A DNA stretch of 64,000 nucleotides, from the NCBI GenBank assembly GCA_014874475.1, contig JADBJJ010000012.1:1-64000 (forward strand). The letters are read 5' to 3'. How positions within the stretch are numbered: position 1 is the stretch's first letter; every line of letters begins with the position of its first letter. The stretch comes from Chloroflexota bacterium. Lineage in GTDB: Bacteria > Chloroflexota > Anaerolineae > B4-G1 > DUEL01. Under the pieces are notes generated by a model. The model was not told where the DNA came from. It saw nothing but the letters and a program-made list of their open reading frames with translations, and made no database searches. The translations under genes and the position numbers were made by a program. Positions 25,358 to 33,656 of this stretch are shown here, piece after piece.

Positions 25358-25860
25358 CTATCACGCTCTCCCATATTCTCTTCGCCCTCTTCGGCCTGAT
25401 GGTGCTGGGCGGGGCGATCGCCGTCGTCACCGTCCGCAACCTTTTCCACGCCGCATTGTGGCTGATGCTGGTCCTCTTTGGGATGGCCGGCCTCTACGTT
25501 CTGTTAGAGGCCCCGTTTTTTGCGGCGGCGCAGTTGTTCATCTACATGGGCGCCATCGGCATCCTGATTATCTTTGCGATTATGCTCACCCGCGCCTTTA
25601 TGCGCCAGCCGATGCCGCGCGCCAACGAGCAGTGGTGGCTGGCAGCCCTGCTGGCGGCGGTGCTCCTGGGCGTGATCGTTTTCCTGATCCTGCAGAACAT
25701 CCGCCCCAACATCGTGGCGGAAGCAGTCCCGGAGAGCACCATCCATATCCTGGGAGTGACGCTGGTGGACCCCACAGGGTATGCCCTTCCCTTTGAGGTC
25801 GCCTCGGTCCTTTTAGTAATGGCCCTCATCGGCGCGGTGACCATCGTGCGGGAAAGGTAG
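25354..25860 (+). CDS. nuoJ: NADH-quinone oxidoreductase subunit J
   Basis: NuoJ is a five-helix membrane subunit next to NuoK. The 168-residue frame includes the conserved third helix FFAAAQLFIYMGAIGILIIFAIML with its pi-bulge region. Its ATG overlaps the nuoH stop by four bases, indicating coupling. A 354-bp gap with a broken small gene separates it from nuoK. Confidence 0.93.
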   Translation: MTITLSHILFALFGLMVLGGAIAVVTVRNLFHAALWLMLVLFGMAGLYVLLEAPFFAAAQLFIYMGAIGILIIFAIMLTRAFMRQPMPRANEQWWLAALLAAVLLGVIVFLILQNIRPNIVAEAVPESTIHILGVTLVDPTGYALPFEVASVLLVMALIGAVTIVRER

Positions 25861-25862
25861 CG

Positions 25863-25896
25863 GCACGCGGATACGCGCGGATTCAGAAATCTGCGT
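25863..25896 (+). repeat. Degenerate CGGAT/ATCTGCG repeat
   Basis: GCACGCGGATACGCGCGGAT followed by TCAGAAATCTGCG is a degenerate member of the ATCCGTGG family seen at 17018-17118 and 43084-43190. Confidence 0.35.
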
Positions 25897-25931
25897 TTTT
25901 CCTGGGCCGCTCTGGGCGTTCTAATGGTTGG

Positions 25932-26194
25932 ATGAGCAGGAAGAAGTGGTCGGTTATATTCAAGGTCTTGTTGGCCCTGGTCTGCCTCTACCTGCTGCTG
26001 GGGTTGGGATTCCCCATCGGCGGGAAGAGACGCGGGAGTCCTATCAAGCCCAGATAGCCGCTTGCGGCGAGTTTCTGGAGCCGGAGGTGTTCTGGGGCCC
26101 GCTGACTCTGGCCTTTGACCTGACCGGGTGGCCCATCTACGCCTGGGCAAACTATCACGACGGCACTATTTTTGCAACGCCGTGTACGCATTGA
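25932..26194 (+). pseudogene. Frameshifted small membrane protein between nuoJ and nuoK
   Basis: Two overlapping frames look like halves of one gene. From the ATG at 25932, one frame gives a basic start and a membrane helix (KVLLALVCLYLLLGLGFPI), then hits a stop near 26056. The frame shifted by -1 is open throughout and continues as YQAQIAACGEFLEPEVFWGP and ends FDLTGWPIYAWANYHDGTIF plus a few residues at 26194. Joined, they would give a protein of about 86 residues with one N-terminal anchor. The product is not recognised. The break could be real decay, a sequencing error or programmed shifting. The first 70 bp of this gap (25861-25930) are ACGCGGAT-type repeat DNA. Confidence 0.4.
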
Positions 26195-26214
26195 ACTGAG
26201 GAGGAACGCTCGCG

Positions 26215-26523
26215 ATGATTCCCCTATCCTGGTATCTCATCCTGGCGGCTGCTCTTTTTTGCATCGGCATCTATGGCGTGCTGGCGCGGCGGAATGCCAT
26301 CGCCATCCTGATGGGCGTGGAACTGATGCTCAACGCCGTCATCCTCAACCTGCTGGCTTTCTGGCGATACGGTGAGCCGACGACGGCCGTCGGACAGGCT
26401 TTCGCAGCCTTCGTCTACGCCGTCGCGGCGGCGGAGGTCGCCGTCGGTCTGGCTCTCATTGTCGTCATCTACCGCAGCCGCCGGACCACCGACATAGACC
26501 AGATCAACCTGCTGAAGTGGTAG
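26215..26523 (+). CDS. nuoK: NADH-quinone oxidoreductase subunit K
   Basis: NuoK is a three-helix proton-channel subunit homologous to MrpC. Both conserved membrane glutamates are present, in AILMGVELMLNAVILNL (about residue 35) and YAVAAAEVAVGLALIVVIYR (about 71). The length of 102 residues is standard. GAGGAGGAA precedes the ATG. It lies 10 bp before nuoL. Confidence 0.95.
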   Translation: MIPLSWYLILAAALFCIGIYGVLARRNAIAILMGVELMLNAVILNLLAFWRYGEPTTAVGQAFAAFVYAVAAAEVAVGLALIVVIYRSRRTTDIDQINLLKW

Positions 26524-26533
26524 GAGCAACGAT

Positions 26534-28624
26534 ATGGACCCTCGCCAACTCCTGGAACTCCTGACCGTTCTGATCCCGCTACCGCCGTTCCTGGCCTTTG
26601 CTCTCATCATCCTCTTCCTCAATCGCTGGAAGCGGCTGAGCCACTCGGTTGCTATTGGTGCGATGGCTCTCTCTTTCCTGATGGCCCAGTATGTCTTCTG
26701 GACGGTCGTCGACTGGGGCGGTGAGGCACTCTACGAGCACCCGATTGCCGTGAGCATCCCGTGGCTTCCTTCGGCGAACGTGGCGCTGGAGATGGGGGTC
26801 TTCGTGGACCCGCTGACAGCGATCACCCTCTTCTTCGTCTCCATCACCTGTCTGGCCATCTTCATCTACAGCGTGGGCTATATGCATGGCGACCCCCGCT
26901 ACAGCCGGTTCTTCGCCTACATCAGCCTCTTCGCCACCGGGATGCTGGGGCTCACCGTCTCCGACAACCTGCTGATACTCTTCATATTCTGGGAGATTAT
27001 GGGCCTCTGCTCCTACCTGCTCATCGGCTTCTGGTTTGAGAAGCCGTCGGCCTACCGGGCGGCGATCAAGGCCTTCCTCACCACCCGCATTGGCGACGTC
27101 ATTATGCTCATCGGCATCGCCTACCTCTACACGGAGACAGGCAACCTCAGTTTTGATGCCATCCTGCGGAACAAGGAGGTGCTGCGCGAACTGGCGATCA
27201 CGCCCTCGGTGATTCCCACCCTCTCCGTCGCCGCAGCGGTGGGGCTTCTGATTTTCGCCGGGACGGTGGGGAAATCGGCCCAGTTCCCGCTCCATGTGTG
27301 GTTGCCGGACGCAATGGAGGGCCCCACACCGGTCAGCGCGATGATCCATGCCGCGACAATGGTCTCCGCGGGCGTCTATCTGGTGGTGCGGACGTTCCCG
27401 CTGCTCTCGGTGGGGCTGGAGCACGCCGTCGGGACACCGCCGATGCAAGCGATGGCCCTCATTGGGACTTTCAGCGCGGTCTTCGCGGCCACCATCGCCG
27501 TCGCCCAGAACGACATCAAGCGGGTGCTGGCCTATTCCACCATCAGCCAGTTGGCCTATATGGTCGCGGCGCTGGGCATCGGGGCCTACATCGCCGCTGC
27601 GTTCCACCTGGTCACCCACGCCTTCTTCAAGGCGCTCCTGTTCCTGGGCTCCGGGTCGGTCATCATCGGCACTCATCACGAGCAGGATATGATGAGGATG
27701 GGCGGGCTGGCGAAGCGGATGCCGGTCACGTTCTGGACCTTCCTGGTGGGCGGGCTGGCCCTGGCCGGGTTCCCGATCATCACCGCCGGGTTCTGGAGCA
27801 AAGACGAAATTCTGGCCCACGCCTGGGCCCACAACCCGACGGTCTTCTGGGCACTGGCGGCGGGCGCGCTCCTCACCGCGTTCTACACGATGCGGCAAAT
27901 CTGCCTGACCTTCCTGGGCCATCCGCGCAGCCACCATGCGGAGCATGCCCACGAGACGCCCTGGGTGATGACGGGGCCGCTGGTGGTGCTGGCGCTCTTC
28001 GCCCTCTTCTTCGGCTTCGTGGGTGTGCCGGAGGACTTCCCGGTGCTGGGCGAGGTGGGCAAGGCGCTGTTCCACGGTAACTGGTTCCACCACTTCGTCG
28101 GCGCGACGCTGGGGAAGGCACCGAAGGCGCCGCCGTTCAACCCGGCTCCGGTCGCCATCTCGGTGGGGGCCGCGCTGCTGGGGCTCTTGGGCGGCTGGCT
28201 GGTCTACGGGCGGCGCCCGCTGGCAGAGGGCGAGACCGACCCGCTGGTCCGCTGGCTGGGGCCGGTGCACACCGTCCTGCGCAACAAGTATTACATCGAC
28301 GAATTCTACGGCCTGGTGGTCATCCGGCCCACCCTCTGGCTGGCGAAGGTGGCCTACGAGTGGATAGACCAGGGTATCATAGACGGTATCCTGCACGGTT
28401 TTGCCCGCCTGGGCGAATTTTGGGGTATTCTCAACCGCTGGGTCCACCGCTACGTCATTGACGGCGGGATGGTGGACGGTTCGGCGAAACTGGTCGGCCT
28501 GATCGGTCGCGAATTCCGCCAGGCCCTGCAGACGGGCCAGGTGCAGCACTATCTGGTCTCGGTGCTGTTCTTCCTGTGCACGTTCGCGCTGCTGTATCTG
28601 CTCTATCTGGGGGTGACGCCGTAG
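26534..28624 (+). CDS. nuoL: NADH-quinone oxidoreductase subunit L
   Basis: NuoL is the distal antiporter-like proton pump of complex I and carries the long lateral helix that spans the membrane arm. Motifs include IFWEIMGLCSYLLIGFWFE, LPDAMEGPTPVSAMIHAAT, IAVAQNDIKRVLAYSTISQL and AFFKALLFLGSGSVI. At 696 residues it is longer than the E. coli protein (613). The C-terminal part from about residue 560 is extended, with amphipathic segments (YYIDEFYGLVVIRPTLWLAK, GILNRWVHRYVIDGG). A longer lateral arm would fit a membrane arm with an additional NuoM. Confidence 0.95.
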   Translation: MDPRQLLELLTVLIPLPPFLAFALIILFLNRWKRLSHSVAIGAMALSFLMAQYVFWTVVDWGGEALYEHPIAVSIPWLPSANVALEMGVFVDPLTAITLFFVSITCLAIFIYSVGYMHGDPRYSRFFAYISLFATGMLGLTVSDNLLILFIFWEIMGLCSYLLIGFWFEKPSAYRAAIKAFLTTRIGDVIMLIGIAYLYTETGNLSFDAILRNKEVLRELAITPSVIPTLSVAAAVGLLIFAGTVGKSAQFPLHVWLPDAMEGPTPVSAMIHAATMVSAGVYLVVRTFPLLSVGLEHAVGTPPMQAMALIGTFSAVFAATIAVAQNDIKRVLAYSTISQLAYMVAALGIGAYIAAAFHLVTHAFFKALLFLGSGSVIIGTHHEQDMMRMGGLAKRMPVTFWTFLVGGLALAGFPIITAGFWSKDEILAHAWAHNPTVFWALAAGALLTAFYTMRQICLTFLGHPRSHHAEHAHETPWVMTGPLVVLALFALFFGFVGVPEDFPVLGEVGKALFHGNWFHHFVGATLGKAPKAPPFNPAPVAISVGAALLGLLGGWLVYGRRPLAEGETDPLVRWLGPVHTVLRNKYYIDEFYGLVVIRPTLWLAKVAYEWIDQGIIDGILHGFARLGEFWGILNRWVHRYVIDGGMVDGSAKLVGLIGREFRQALQTGQVQHYLVSVLFFLCTFALLYLLYLGVTP

Positions 28625-28697
28625 TTTCTGGGATATGAGCGGCGGCTTTGCCGTCGCTCACCCCTCTCCGCGATTTTCACGCAACGGAGGTCCGACC

Positions 28698-30257
28698 GTG
28701 GAGTTCTTCTGGCAACATCTGCTCAGCCTGATTCTCTTCGTCCCTCTGGTCGGGGCCGGACTGGTGATGCTCCTGCCGAAGGAGCAGGACCGGCTCATCA
28801 AGTGGGTCTCACTCCTGATCAGCCTGATCCCGCTGGCCATCTCGGTCATCGTGTGGATCAATTTCCAGCCCGGCGCGCCCGGTTTCCAGTTTGAGGAGCG
28901 GGTGGAGTGGTTCCCACAGATCGGTTCTTCGTACCATGTGGGGATTGACGGTATTAGCCTGGTGATGGTACTCCTCACCACCTTCCTCGCGCCGCTGGCG
29001 CTCCTGGTCTCCTTCAGCATCCACGAGGAGGTCCGGTCCTACTTCGCCCTCTTCCTGTTCCTGGAGACGGGAATGCTGGGGGTCTTCTTGGCGCTGGACC
29101 TGCTGATCTTCTTCCTGTTCTGGGAGATTGGGCTGATCCCGATGTTCTTCCTCATCAACCGCTGGGGGAGCGAGCACGGAGAGCGGGAACTGTGGCGCGG
29201 GTACAAAGTCCCAGCACGGACCTACGCGGCTTTTAAGTTCCTGCTCTACACGATGGCGGGGTCGCTGGGACTTCTGCTGGCCATCCAGGTCATCGGCCTG
29301 ACGGCGAAGACCTTTGACATCGTGGAGTTGCAGAAGGTCTGGCCGGCGTTCAGTGGCTCCCTCTTCGGCCTGCCCATCTCGGTCATTAAGACTATCGGGT
29401 TCTGGGCCTTCACCATCGCCTTCGCTATCAAGGTCCCTATCTGGCCCTTCCACACCTGGTTGCCCGATGCCCATACCGAGGCACCGACGGCCGGTTCAAT
29501 GATTCTGGCCGGGGTACTCCTGAAACTGGGGGCCTACGGTTTCCTGCGGCTGGTGCTCCCGCTCTTCCCGGAGCAGTCGGTGCAGTACGCGTGGGTGCTG
29601 GCGCTGCTGGGGCTGGCGGCGGCGGTGGTCGGCGGCTTCTCCGCTCTGGGCCAGGACGACTTCAAGCGGCTGGTGGCCTACTCTTCGGTGGGGCATATGG
29701 GCTTCGTGATCTTGGGGGTTGCGGTGGCGGCGAAGGCGCTGGGCGGCGAGGTGAACGTGCTGGACGCAGCGCTGGCGACCAACGGCGCGGTCCTGCAGAT
29801 GTTCAACCACGGTATCACCGCAGCAGCGATGTTCGCCCTGGTCGGGGTCGTCTATGAGCGGGCCCACACCCGCAATCTGAAGGACTTTGGCGGTCTGGGG
29901 GTGGTGGTGCCGGCCTACGGTGGCATCTTGCTCTTCTGCACCCTGGCCTCGCTGGGGCTGCCGGGGCTGAACGGCTTCGTCAGCGAGTTTATGGTTTTCC
30001 GGGGGGCCTGGGCGGTCTTCCCGGCCATCACCGCTGCTACGACCATTGGGCTGGTGCTGGTGGCGGCCTACCTGCTCTGGACTATCCAGAAGGTCCTTCT
30101 GGGGCCGCTGAACCCGCGCTGGGAGACGATGCCGGAGATCAACGCCCGCGAGGCCATCGCCCTGGCGCCGCTGATGGCGCTGATGTTCATCATTGGTGTG
30201 TGGCCGTCGTGGCTGATCAATCTGTTCAATGCGGCGGTGATGCAGTTGATCGGGTAG
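28698..30257 (+). CDS. nuoM: NADH-quinone oxidoreductase subunit M, first copy
   Basis: This is an antiporter-like proton-pumping subunit. The channel Glu lies in FFLFWEIGLIPMFFLINRWG (about residue 140), and the standard helix-7/8 signature is intact in WLPDAHTEAPTAGSMILAG followed by VLLKLGAYGFLR. The start is GTG at 28698 with ACGGAGG seven bases upstream; the longer frame from 28635 adds an unlikely polar leader. The length of 519 residues is usual. A second, more divergent NuoM follows 39 bp downstream. Confidence 0.94.
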   Translation: MEFFWQHLLSLILFVPLVGAGLVMLLPKEQDRLIKWVSLLISLIPLAISVIVWINFQPGAPGFQFEERVEWFPQIGSSYHVGIDGISLVMVLLTTFLAPLALLVSFSIHEEVRSYFALFLFLETGMLGVFLALDLLIFFLFWEIGLIPMFFLINRWGSEHGERELWRGYKVPARTYAAFKFLLYTMAGSLGLLLAIQVIGLTAKTFDIVELQKVWPAFSGSLFGLPISVIKTIGFWAFTIAFAIKVPIWPFHTWLPDAHTEAPTAGSMILAGVLLKLGAYGFLRLVLPLFPEQSVQYAWVLALLGLAAAVVGGFSALGQDDFKRLVAYSSVGHMGFVILGVAVAAKALGGEVNVLDAALATNGAVLQMFNHGITAAAMFALVGVVYERAHTRNLKDFGGLGVVVPAYGGILLFCTLASLGLPGLNGFVSEFMVFRGAWAVFPAITAATTIGLVLVAAYLLWTIQKVLLGPLNPRWETMPEINAREAIALAPLMALMFIIGVWPSWLINLFNAAVMQLIG

Positions 30258-30296
30258 AGAATACCCGTAATTCGGAAACCACAAGGTGAGGTGACG

Positions 30297-31784
30297 ATGA
30301 ATTTCCCATTCCTCAGCGTCATCATCTTCGCACCGGTGATTGCGGCGGTTCTGATTCTTCTGTTGCCCAAAGACCGGCAGACGGAGCCGAAGGTGCTGGC
30401 GGCAGCCGGTGCCTTCATTTCTCTCTTCATGGCCGTCTGGGTCTTTCTGGCCTACGACCGGGCCCTGGGCGGCTACCAGTTCGTGGAGCAGGTGCCCTGG
30501 CTTCCCGTCATCGGCTCCTCGTACTACGTGGGCGTCAATGGGATGGGGGTGATGCTGGTCCTGCTGAACGCGCTGCTCCTCTTCTGCGCCGTCCTTATCT
30601 CCTGGCATATAGAGGAGCGGCCCCGCGAGTTCTTCGCGCTCCTGCTCCTGATGGGCGTGGGGGTCTTCGGCGCGTTCACGCTCCTGGACCTTCTCCTGCT
30701 GGTCCTCTTTTACGAACTGGTCCTCTTCCCCATCTACTTGCTGATCGTCAACTGGGGCTGGAAGCCGCTGCGGGAGTACGGGGCGATGAAACTGACCCTC
30801 TACCTGCTTCTGGGGAGCCTGGTCGCCGTGGTCGGCATCCTGGCCATTTACTTCACATCCGGCCTGCGGACTTTTGACATGGTCGCGCTGGGCGGGGTGA
30901 AGTTCTCGCCGGAGTTCCAGCGGACGTGGTTCTTGCCCATTTTTGTGGGCTTCGGCGTCTTGGCGAGCCTCTGGCCCTTCTACTCCTGGTCCCCCGACGG
31001 ATACGCCGCCGCGCCCACTGCTGTCTCTATGCTCCACGCGGGCGTGCTGAAGAATGTCGGGGCGTTCACCGCCTTCCGGGTCGCGGTGCTGCTGCTCCCG
31101 GAGGGGGCGAAGTTCTGGATGCCCTACATCGTTTTCTTGATGGTGATGAATGTCGTCTATGCCACGTTCATCGCCCTGGTTCATACCGATTTCAAGTACA
31201 TCATCGGGTTCGCCAGTGTTGCCCACCTGGGGGTGGTGTTGATGGGCTTCGCCGCGATGAACGAACTGGGCTGGAGCGGCGCCGTCACTATGATGTTTGC
31301 GCATGGCATTATCGCCGCTATGTCCTTTGCGATTGTGGGGATGGTGTACGACCGGACTCACATCCGTGAGATCAAAGAACTGGGCGGCATAATCCGGCGG
31401 CTGGCGCCGGCGGCCCTGGGCTTCGCCATTGCGGGTTTCGCCTCTATGGGGATGCCCGGTTTCCTGGCCTTCGTCGCCGAGGTGCAGGTATTCCTGGGAC
31501 TGTGGAAGGCGGCGAGTTTAGCGCCCTGGTATCCGGCCATCGCCATCATCTCGGTGCTGGGGATTATCGGGACGGCGGCTTATATGCTGCGGGCGTTTCA
31601 GTATGTATTTATGGGCGAACTGAAGCCGCAGTTTGCCGACATCCCGCCCGTCGGCCCGCTGGATAAAGTCGCGATCGCATTGATGAGTCTGCCGCTGATT
31701 GCGGGCGGCATCTACCCGCTCCTCGTCCTGCCGGTCATTCAGTCCGGCGTCCAATCCGTTCTGGCTGTCCTGGGAGGTGCATAA
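30297..31784 (+). CDS. nuoM2: NADH-quinone oxidoreductase subunit M, second copy
   Basis: A second NuoM-type subunit of 495 residues. The helix-5 Glu is kept in LVLFYELVLFPIYLLIVNWG. The helix-7/8 signature has diverged to WPFYSWSPDGYAAAPTAVSM with LHAGVLKNVGAF after it, so the usual LPDAHTEAPT histidines are lost while one Lys is kept. It ends with the usual MLRAFQYVFMGEL segment. ATG 30297 is preceded by AGGTGAGGTGA. The stop touches the nuoN start directly. Operons with two NuoM genes are known and have been proposed to pump more protons per electron pair; that is a family-level argument, not seen here. Confidence 0.9.
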   Translation: MNFPFLSVIIFAPVIAAVLILLLPKDRQTEPKVLAAAGAFISLFMAVWVFLAYDRALGGYQFVEQVPWLPVIGSSYYVGVNGMGVMLVLLNALLLFCAVLISWHIEERPREFFALLLLMGVGVFGAFTLLDLLLLVLFYELVLFPIYLLIVNWGWKPLREYGAMKLTLYLLLGSLVAVVGILAIYFTSGLRTFDMVALGGVKFSPEFQRTWFLPIFVGFGVLASLWPFYSWSPDGYAAAPTAVSMLHAGVLKNVGAFTAFRVAVLLLPEGAKFWMPYIVFLMVMNVVYATFIALVHTDFKYIIGFASVAHLGVVLMGFAAMNELGWSGAVTMMFAHGIIAAMSFAIVGMVYDRTHIREIKELGGIIRRLAPAALGFAIAGFASMGMPGFLAFVAEVQVFLGLWKAASLAPWYPAIAIISVLGIIGTAAYMLRAFQYVFMGELKPQFADIPPVGPLDKVAIALMSLPLIAGGIYPLLVLPVIQSGVQSVLAVLGGA

Positions 31785-33224
31785 ATGGGCTTCACAGCCT
31801 TCAATCCGACCTGGCTTCTCTCTATCCTGCCGGAACTTCTCCTTCTCGCCCTGGCGATCGTGGTGCTGGGAGTGGACCTGGCGCTGCCTGCGGAGCGGAA
31901 GCGGACGCTGGGGCTCTGGACGGCGGCGGGGCTCATCGTTGTTCTGCTGGTCACGCTGCTGGTGCCGTTGCCGCAGGGGCCGGCCTTCGGTGGCGTGGTG
32001 CAGATAGACGGCATCGCGGGGGTTTTTCGTGTCATCTTCCTGCTGGGCGGCATCCTGGTGGCGCTGATGTCTATGGACTTCCAGCCACTGCGCCAGGACG
32101 GCCCGTACTATGGCCTGCTCCTTTTCTCGCTCCTGGGGATGTCGCTGATGGCGATCGCCGAAAATCTGGTGATGCTCTATGTGGCGATGGAACTGACGGG
32201 CATCAGCGCCTACGTCCTGGTTGGCTATATGCGGGAAACGCCGCAGTCGGCGGAGGCGGGGCTGAAGTACTTCCTGTTCGGGGCCTTCAGTTCGGCGGTG
32301 ATGCTCTACGGCTTCTCCTGGCTCTACGCCTTCGCAGGTGGGACGGGGTATGCCCAAGTGGCGTCGGCGATAGGGTTTGTGCGCTTCCCGCTGGCCGTGC
32401 TGGCCTTCCTGATGGTACTGGTGGGCTTCGGGTTCAAGGTGGCGATGGTGCCCATGCACTTCTGGGCGCCGGATGTCTACCAGGGTGCGCCGACGCCCAT
32501 CACCGCGTTTCTCTCCGTGGGCTCCAAGGCGGCAGGGTTCGCAGTGCTTCTGCGGGCGCTGCAGTTCCTCTTCCCTGCGCTGGAGATGACCTGGGTGGTG
32601 CTCCTGGTTGCCATCTCTATGGTGACGATGACGCTGGGCAATACCTTTGCGGTCTGGCAAAAGAACATCAAGCGGCTGCTGGCCTACTCCAGCATCGCCC
32701 AGGCCGGGTACGTCCTCATCGGCGGGGCAGCGGCCTCGCAGATGGGGGTGGCGTCTGCGGCTTTCTATCTCATCGTCTACACGGTGATGAACATCGCCGC
32801 GTTCGCCGTGGTGGTGCAGGTCTCCAACCTGACCGGGAGCGAGGAGATAGAGGGTTTCTCCGGGCTGGCGCGGCGGTCGTCGTTTCTGGGGTGGAGTTTG
32901 ATGCTGGCGCTCTTCTCGCTGGGGGGCGTGCCGCCCTTCGGCGGGTTCGTGGGGAAGTTGCTCATCTTCGCCAGCGCAATCCAGAGCGGCCTCATTGCGC
33001 TGACGGTGGTGGGCGTGATCAACGTCATCATCGGCCTGTACTACTACCTGAATGTGGTGAAAGTGGTCTTTGAGCGCCGCTCCGAACAGGAGCAAGAACC
33101 GCTGGAGGTGCCCGCACCGTCCAAATGGGTACTGGGCATCACGATGGCAGCGATCGTCCTGCTGGGTATTCTGGCCTATCCGGTCTATCAGTGGGTGTGG
33201 CAGGCCAGCGCAGGGTGGTTCTGA
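31785..33224 (+). CDS. nuoN: NADH-quinone oxidoreductase subunit N
   Basis: NuoN is the innermost antiporter-like subunit of the membrane arm. Motifs: MLYVAMELTGISAYVLVGYM with its channel Glu (about residue 135), ALKYFLFGAFSSAVMLYG-like QSAEAGLKYFLFGAFSS, FHFWAPDVYQGAPTPITAFL-type HFWAPDVYQGAPTPITAFLS, and KRLLAYSSIAQAGYVLIG. The length is 479 residues. The ATG follows the nuoM2 stop without a gap, with GGGAGGTG inside the previous gene. It closes the complex I operon. Confidence 0.95.
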   Translation: MGFTAFNPTWLLSILPELLLLALAIVVLGVDLALPAERKRTLGLWTAAGLIVVLLVTLLVPLPQGPAFGGVVQIDGIAGVFRVIFLLGGILVALMSMDFQPLRQDGPYYGLLLFSLLGMSLMAIAENLVMLYVAMELTGISAYVLVGYMRETPQSAEAGLKYFLFGAFSSAVMLYGFSWLYAFAGGTGYAQVASAIGFVRFPLAVLAFLMVLVGFGFKVAMVPMHFWAPDVYQGAPTPITAFLSVGSKAAGFAVLLRALQFLFPALEMTWVVLLVAISMVTMTLGNTFAVWQKNIKRLLAYSSIAQAGYVLIGGAAASQMGVASAAFYLIVYTVMNIAAFAVVVQVSNLTGSEEIEGFSGLARRSSFLGWSLMLALFSLGGVPPFGGFVGKLLIFASAIQSGLIALTVVGVINVIIGLYYYLNVVKVVFERRSEQEQEPLEVPAPSKWVLGITMAAIVLLGILAYPVYQWVWQASAGWF

Positions 33225-33229
33225 GAAGT

Positions 33230-33273
33230 TTAACCGCAAGGAACGCAAAGGACGTTTGCGCCCTCTGCGGTTT
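33230..33273 (+). repeat. AACGCAAAGGACG repeat with nested hairpins
   Basis: AACCGCA (33232-33238) pairs with TGCGGTT (33266-33272) and, inside, CGCAAA (33244-33249) pairs with TTTGCG (33255-33260). The left arm is a tandem of CGCAAGGAACGCAAAGGACG words. It lies 7 bp after the nuoN stop and could act as an attenuator or RNA-stabilising structure before the ATP synthase genes. Confidence 0.5.
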
Positions 33274-33339
33274 CAAGGTGGGAGGAAATCGGCTGGCTAA
33301 GGCCTTCATTGAGCGTGTGCCATTGGGGGGGTGAGGTAA

Positions 33340-33612
33340 ATGGGTGAGCGGAAGGGGTTGGGATGGCGGGAGGGGGTGTTTCTGGCGGAGGCGGCTGCGC
33401 AGGTTGGCTGCCTGACGGTCGTGGTCATCCTGCTGGCACTGGGTGCAGGCCTTTGGCTAGATAGCCGTCTGGGGACGAAACCCTGGTTCACCCTGGGGCT
33501 GGTACTGGCAAGCATCCCGGTCAGCCTCTATCTGGTGGTTCGGTTGGCCCTCTCTGCGGCCCGGCGGGCCTATCCGCCTGAGGAGCGAGGGGACGAAGGG
33601 GCGGAAGAGTAA
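33340..33612 (+). CDS. atpZ: AtpI/AtpZ-type ATP synthase accessory protein
   Basis: A 90-residue protein with two membrane helices (about 22-43 and 48-68) joined by GLWLDSRLGTKPWFTLG, the pattern of the ATPase gene 1 (AtpZ/AtpI) family. Members help ion uptake or c-ring assembly of the F0 sector. It is the first gene of the F0 operon, 44 bp before atpB. GGGGGGGTGAGG before the ATG could serve as the ribosome site. Confidence 0.85.
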   Translation: MGERKGLGWREGVFLAEAAAQVGCLTVVVILLALGAGLWLDSRLGTKPWFTLGLVLASIPVSLYLVVRLALSAARRAYPPEERGDEGAEE

Positions 33613-33656
33613 AAAATCTGCGATCATCTGCATCCGCCCATTTTCCGGAGGTGGAG

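Noticed and set aside
25928-26194. The single 88-residue frame from TTG 25928 as an intact gene
   Set aside because: Its N-terminal part is polar and unconvincing, while the overlapping frame encodes a good membrane helix; a frameshifted gene explains both better.
26579-28549. A 656-residue open frame on the minus strand opposite nuoL
   Set aside because: It has no recognisable family and is rich in His/Gln/Arg/Glu, typical of antisense frames in GC-rich DNA. The plus strand clearly encodes NuoL.
29496-31361. A 621-residue minus-strand open frame opposite the nuoM genes
   Set aside because: Composition is an antisense artefact and the plus strand encodes two NuoM proteins across it.
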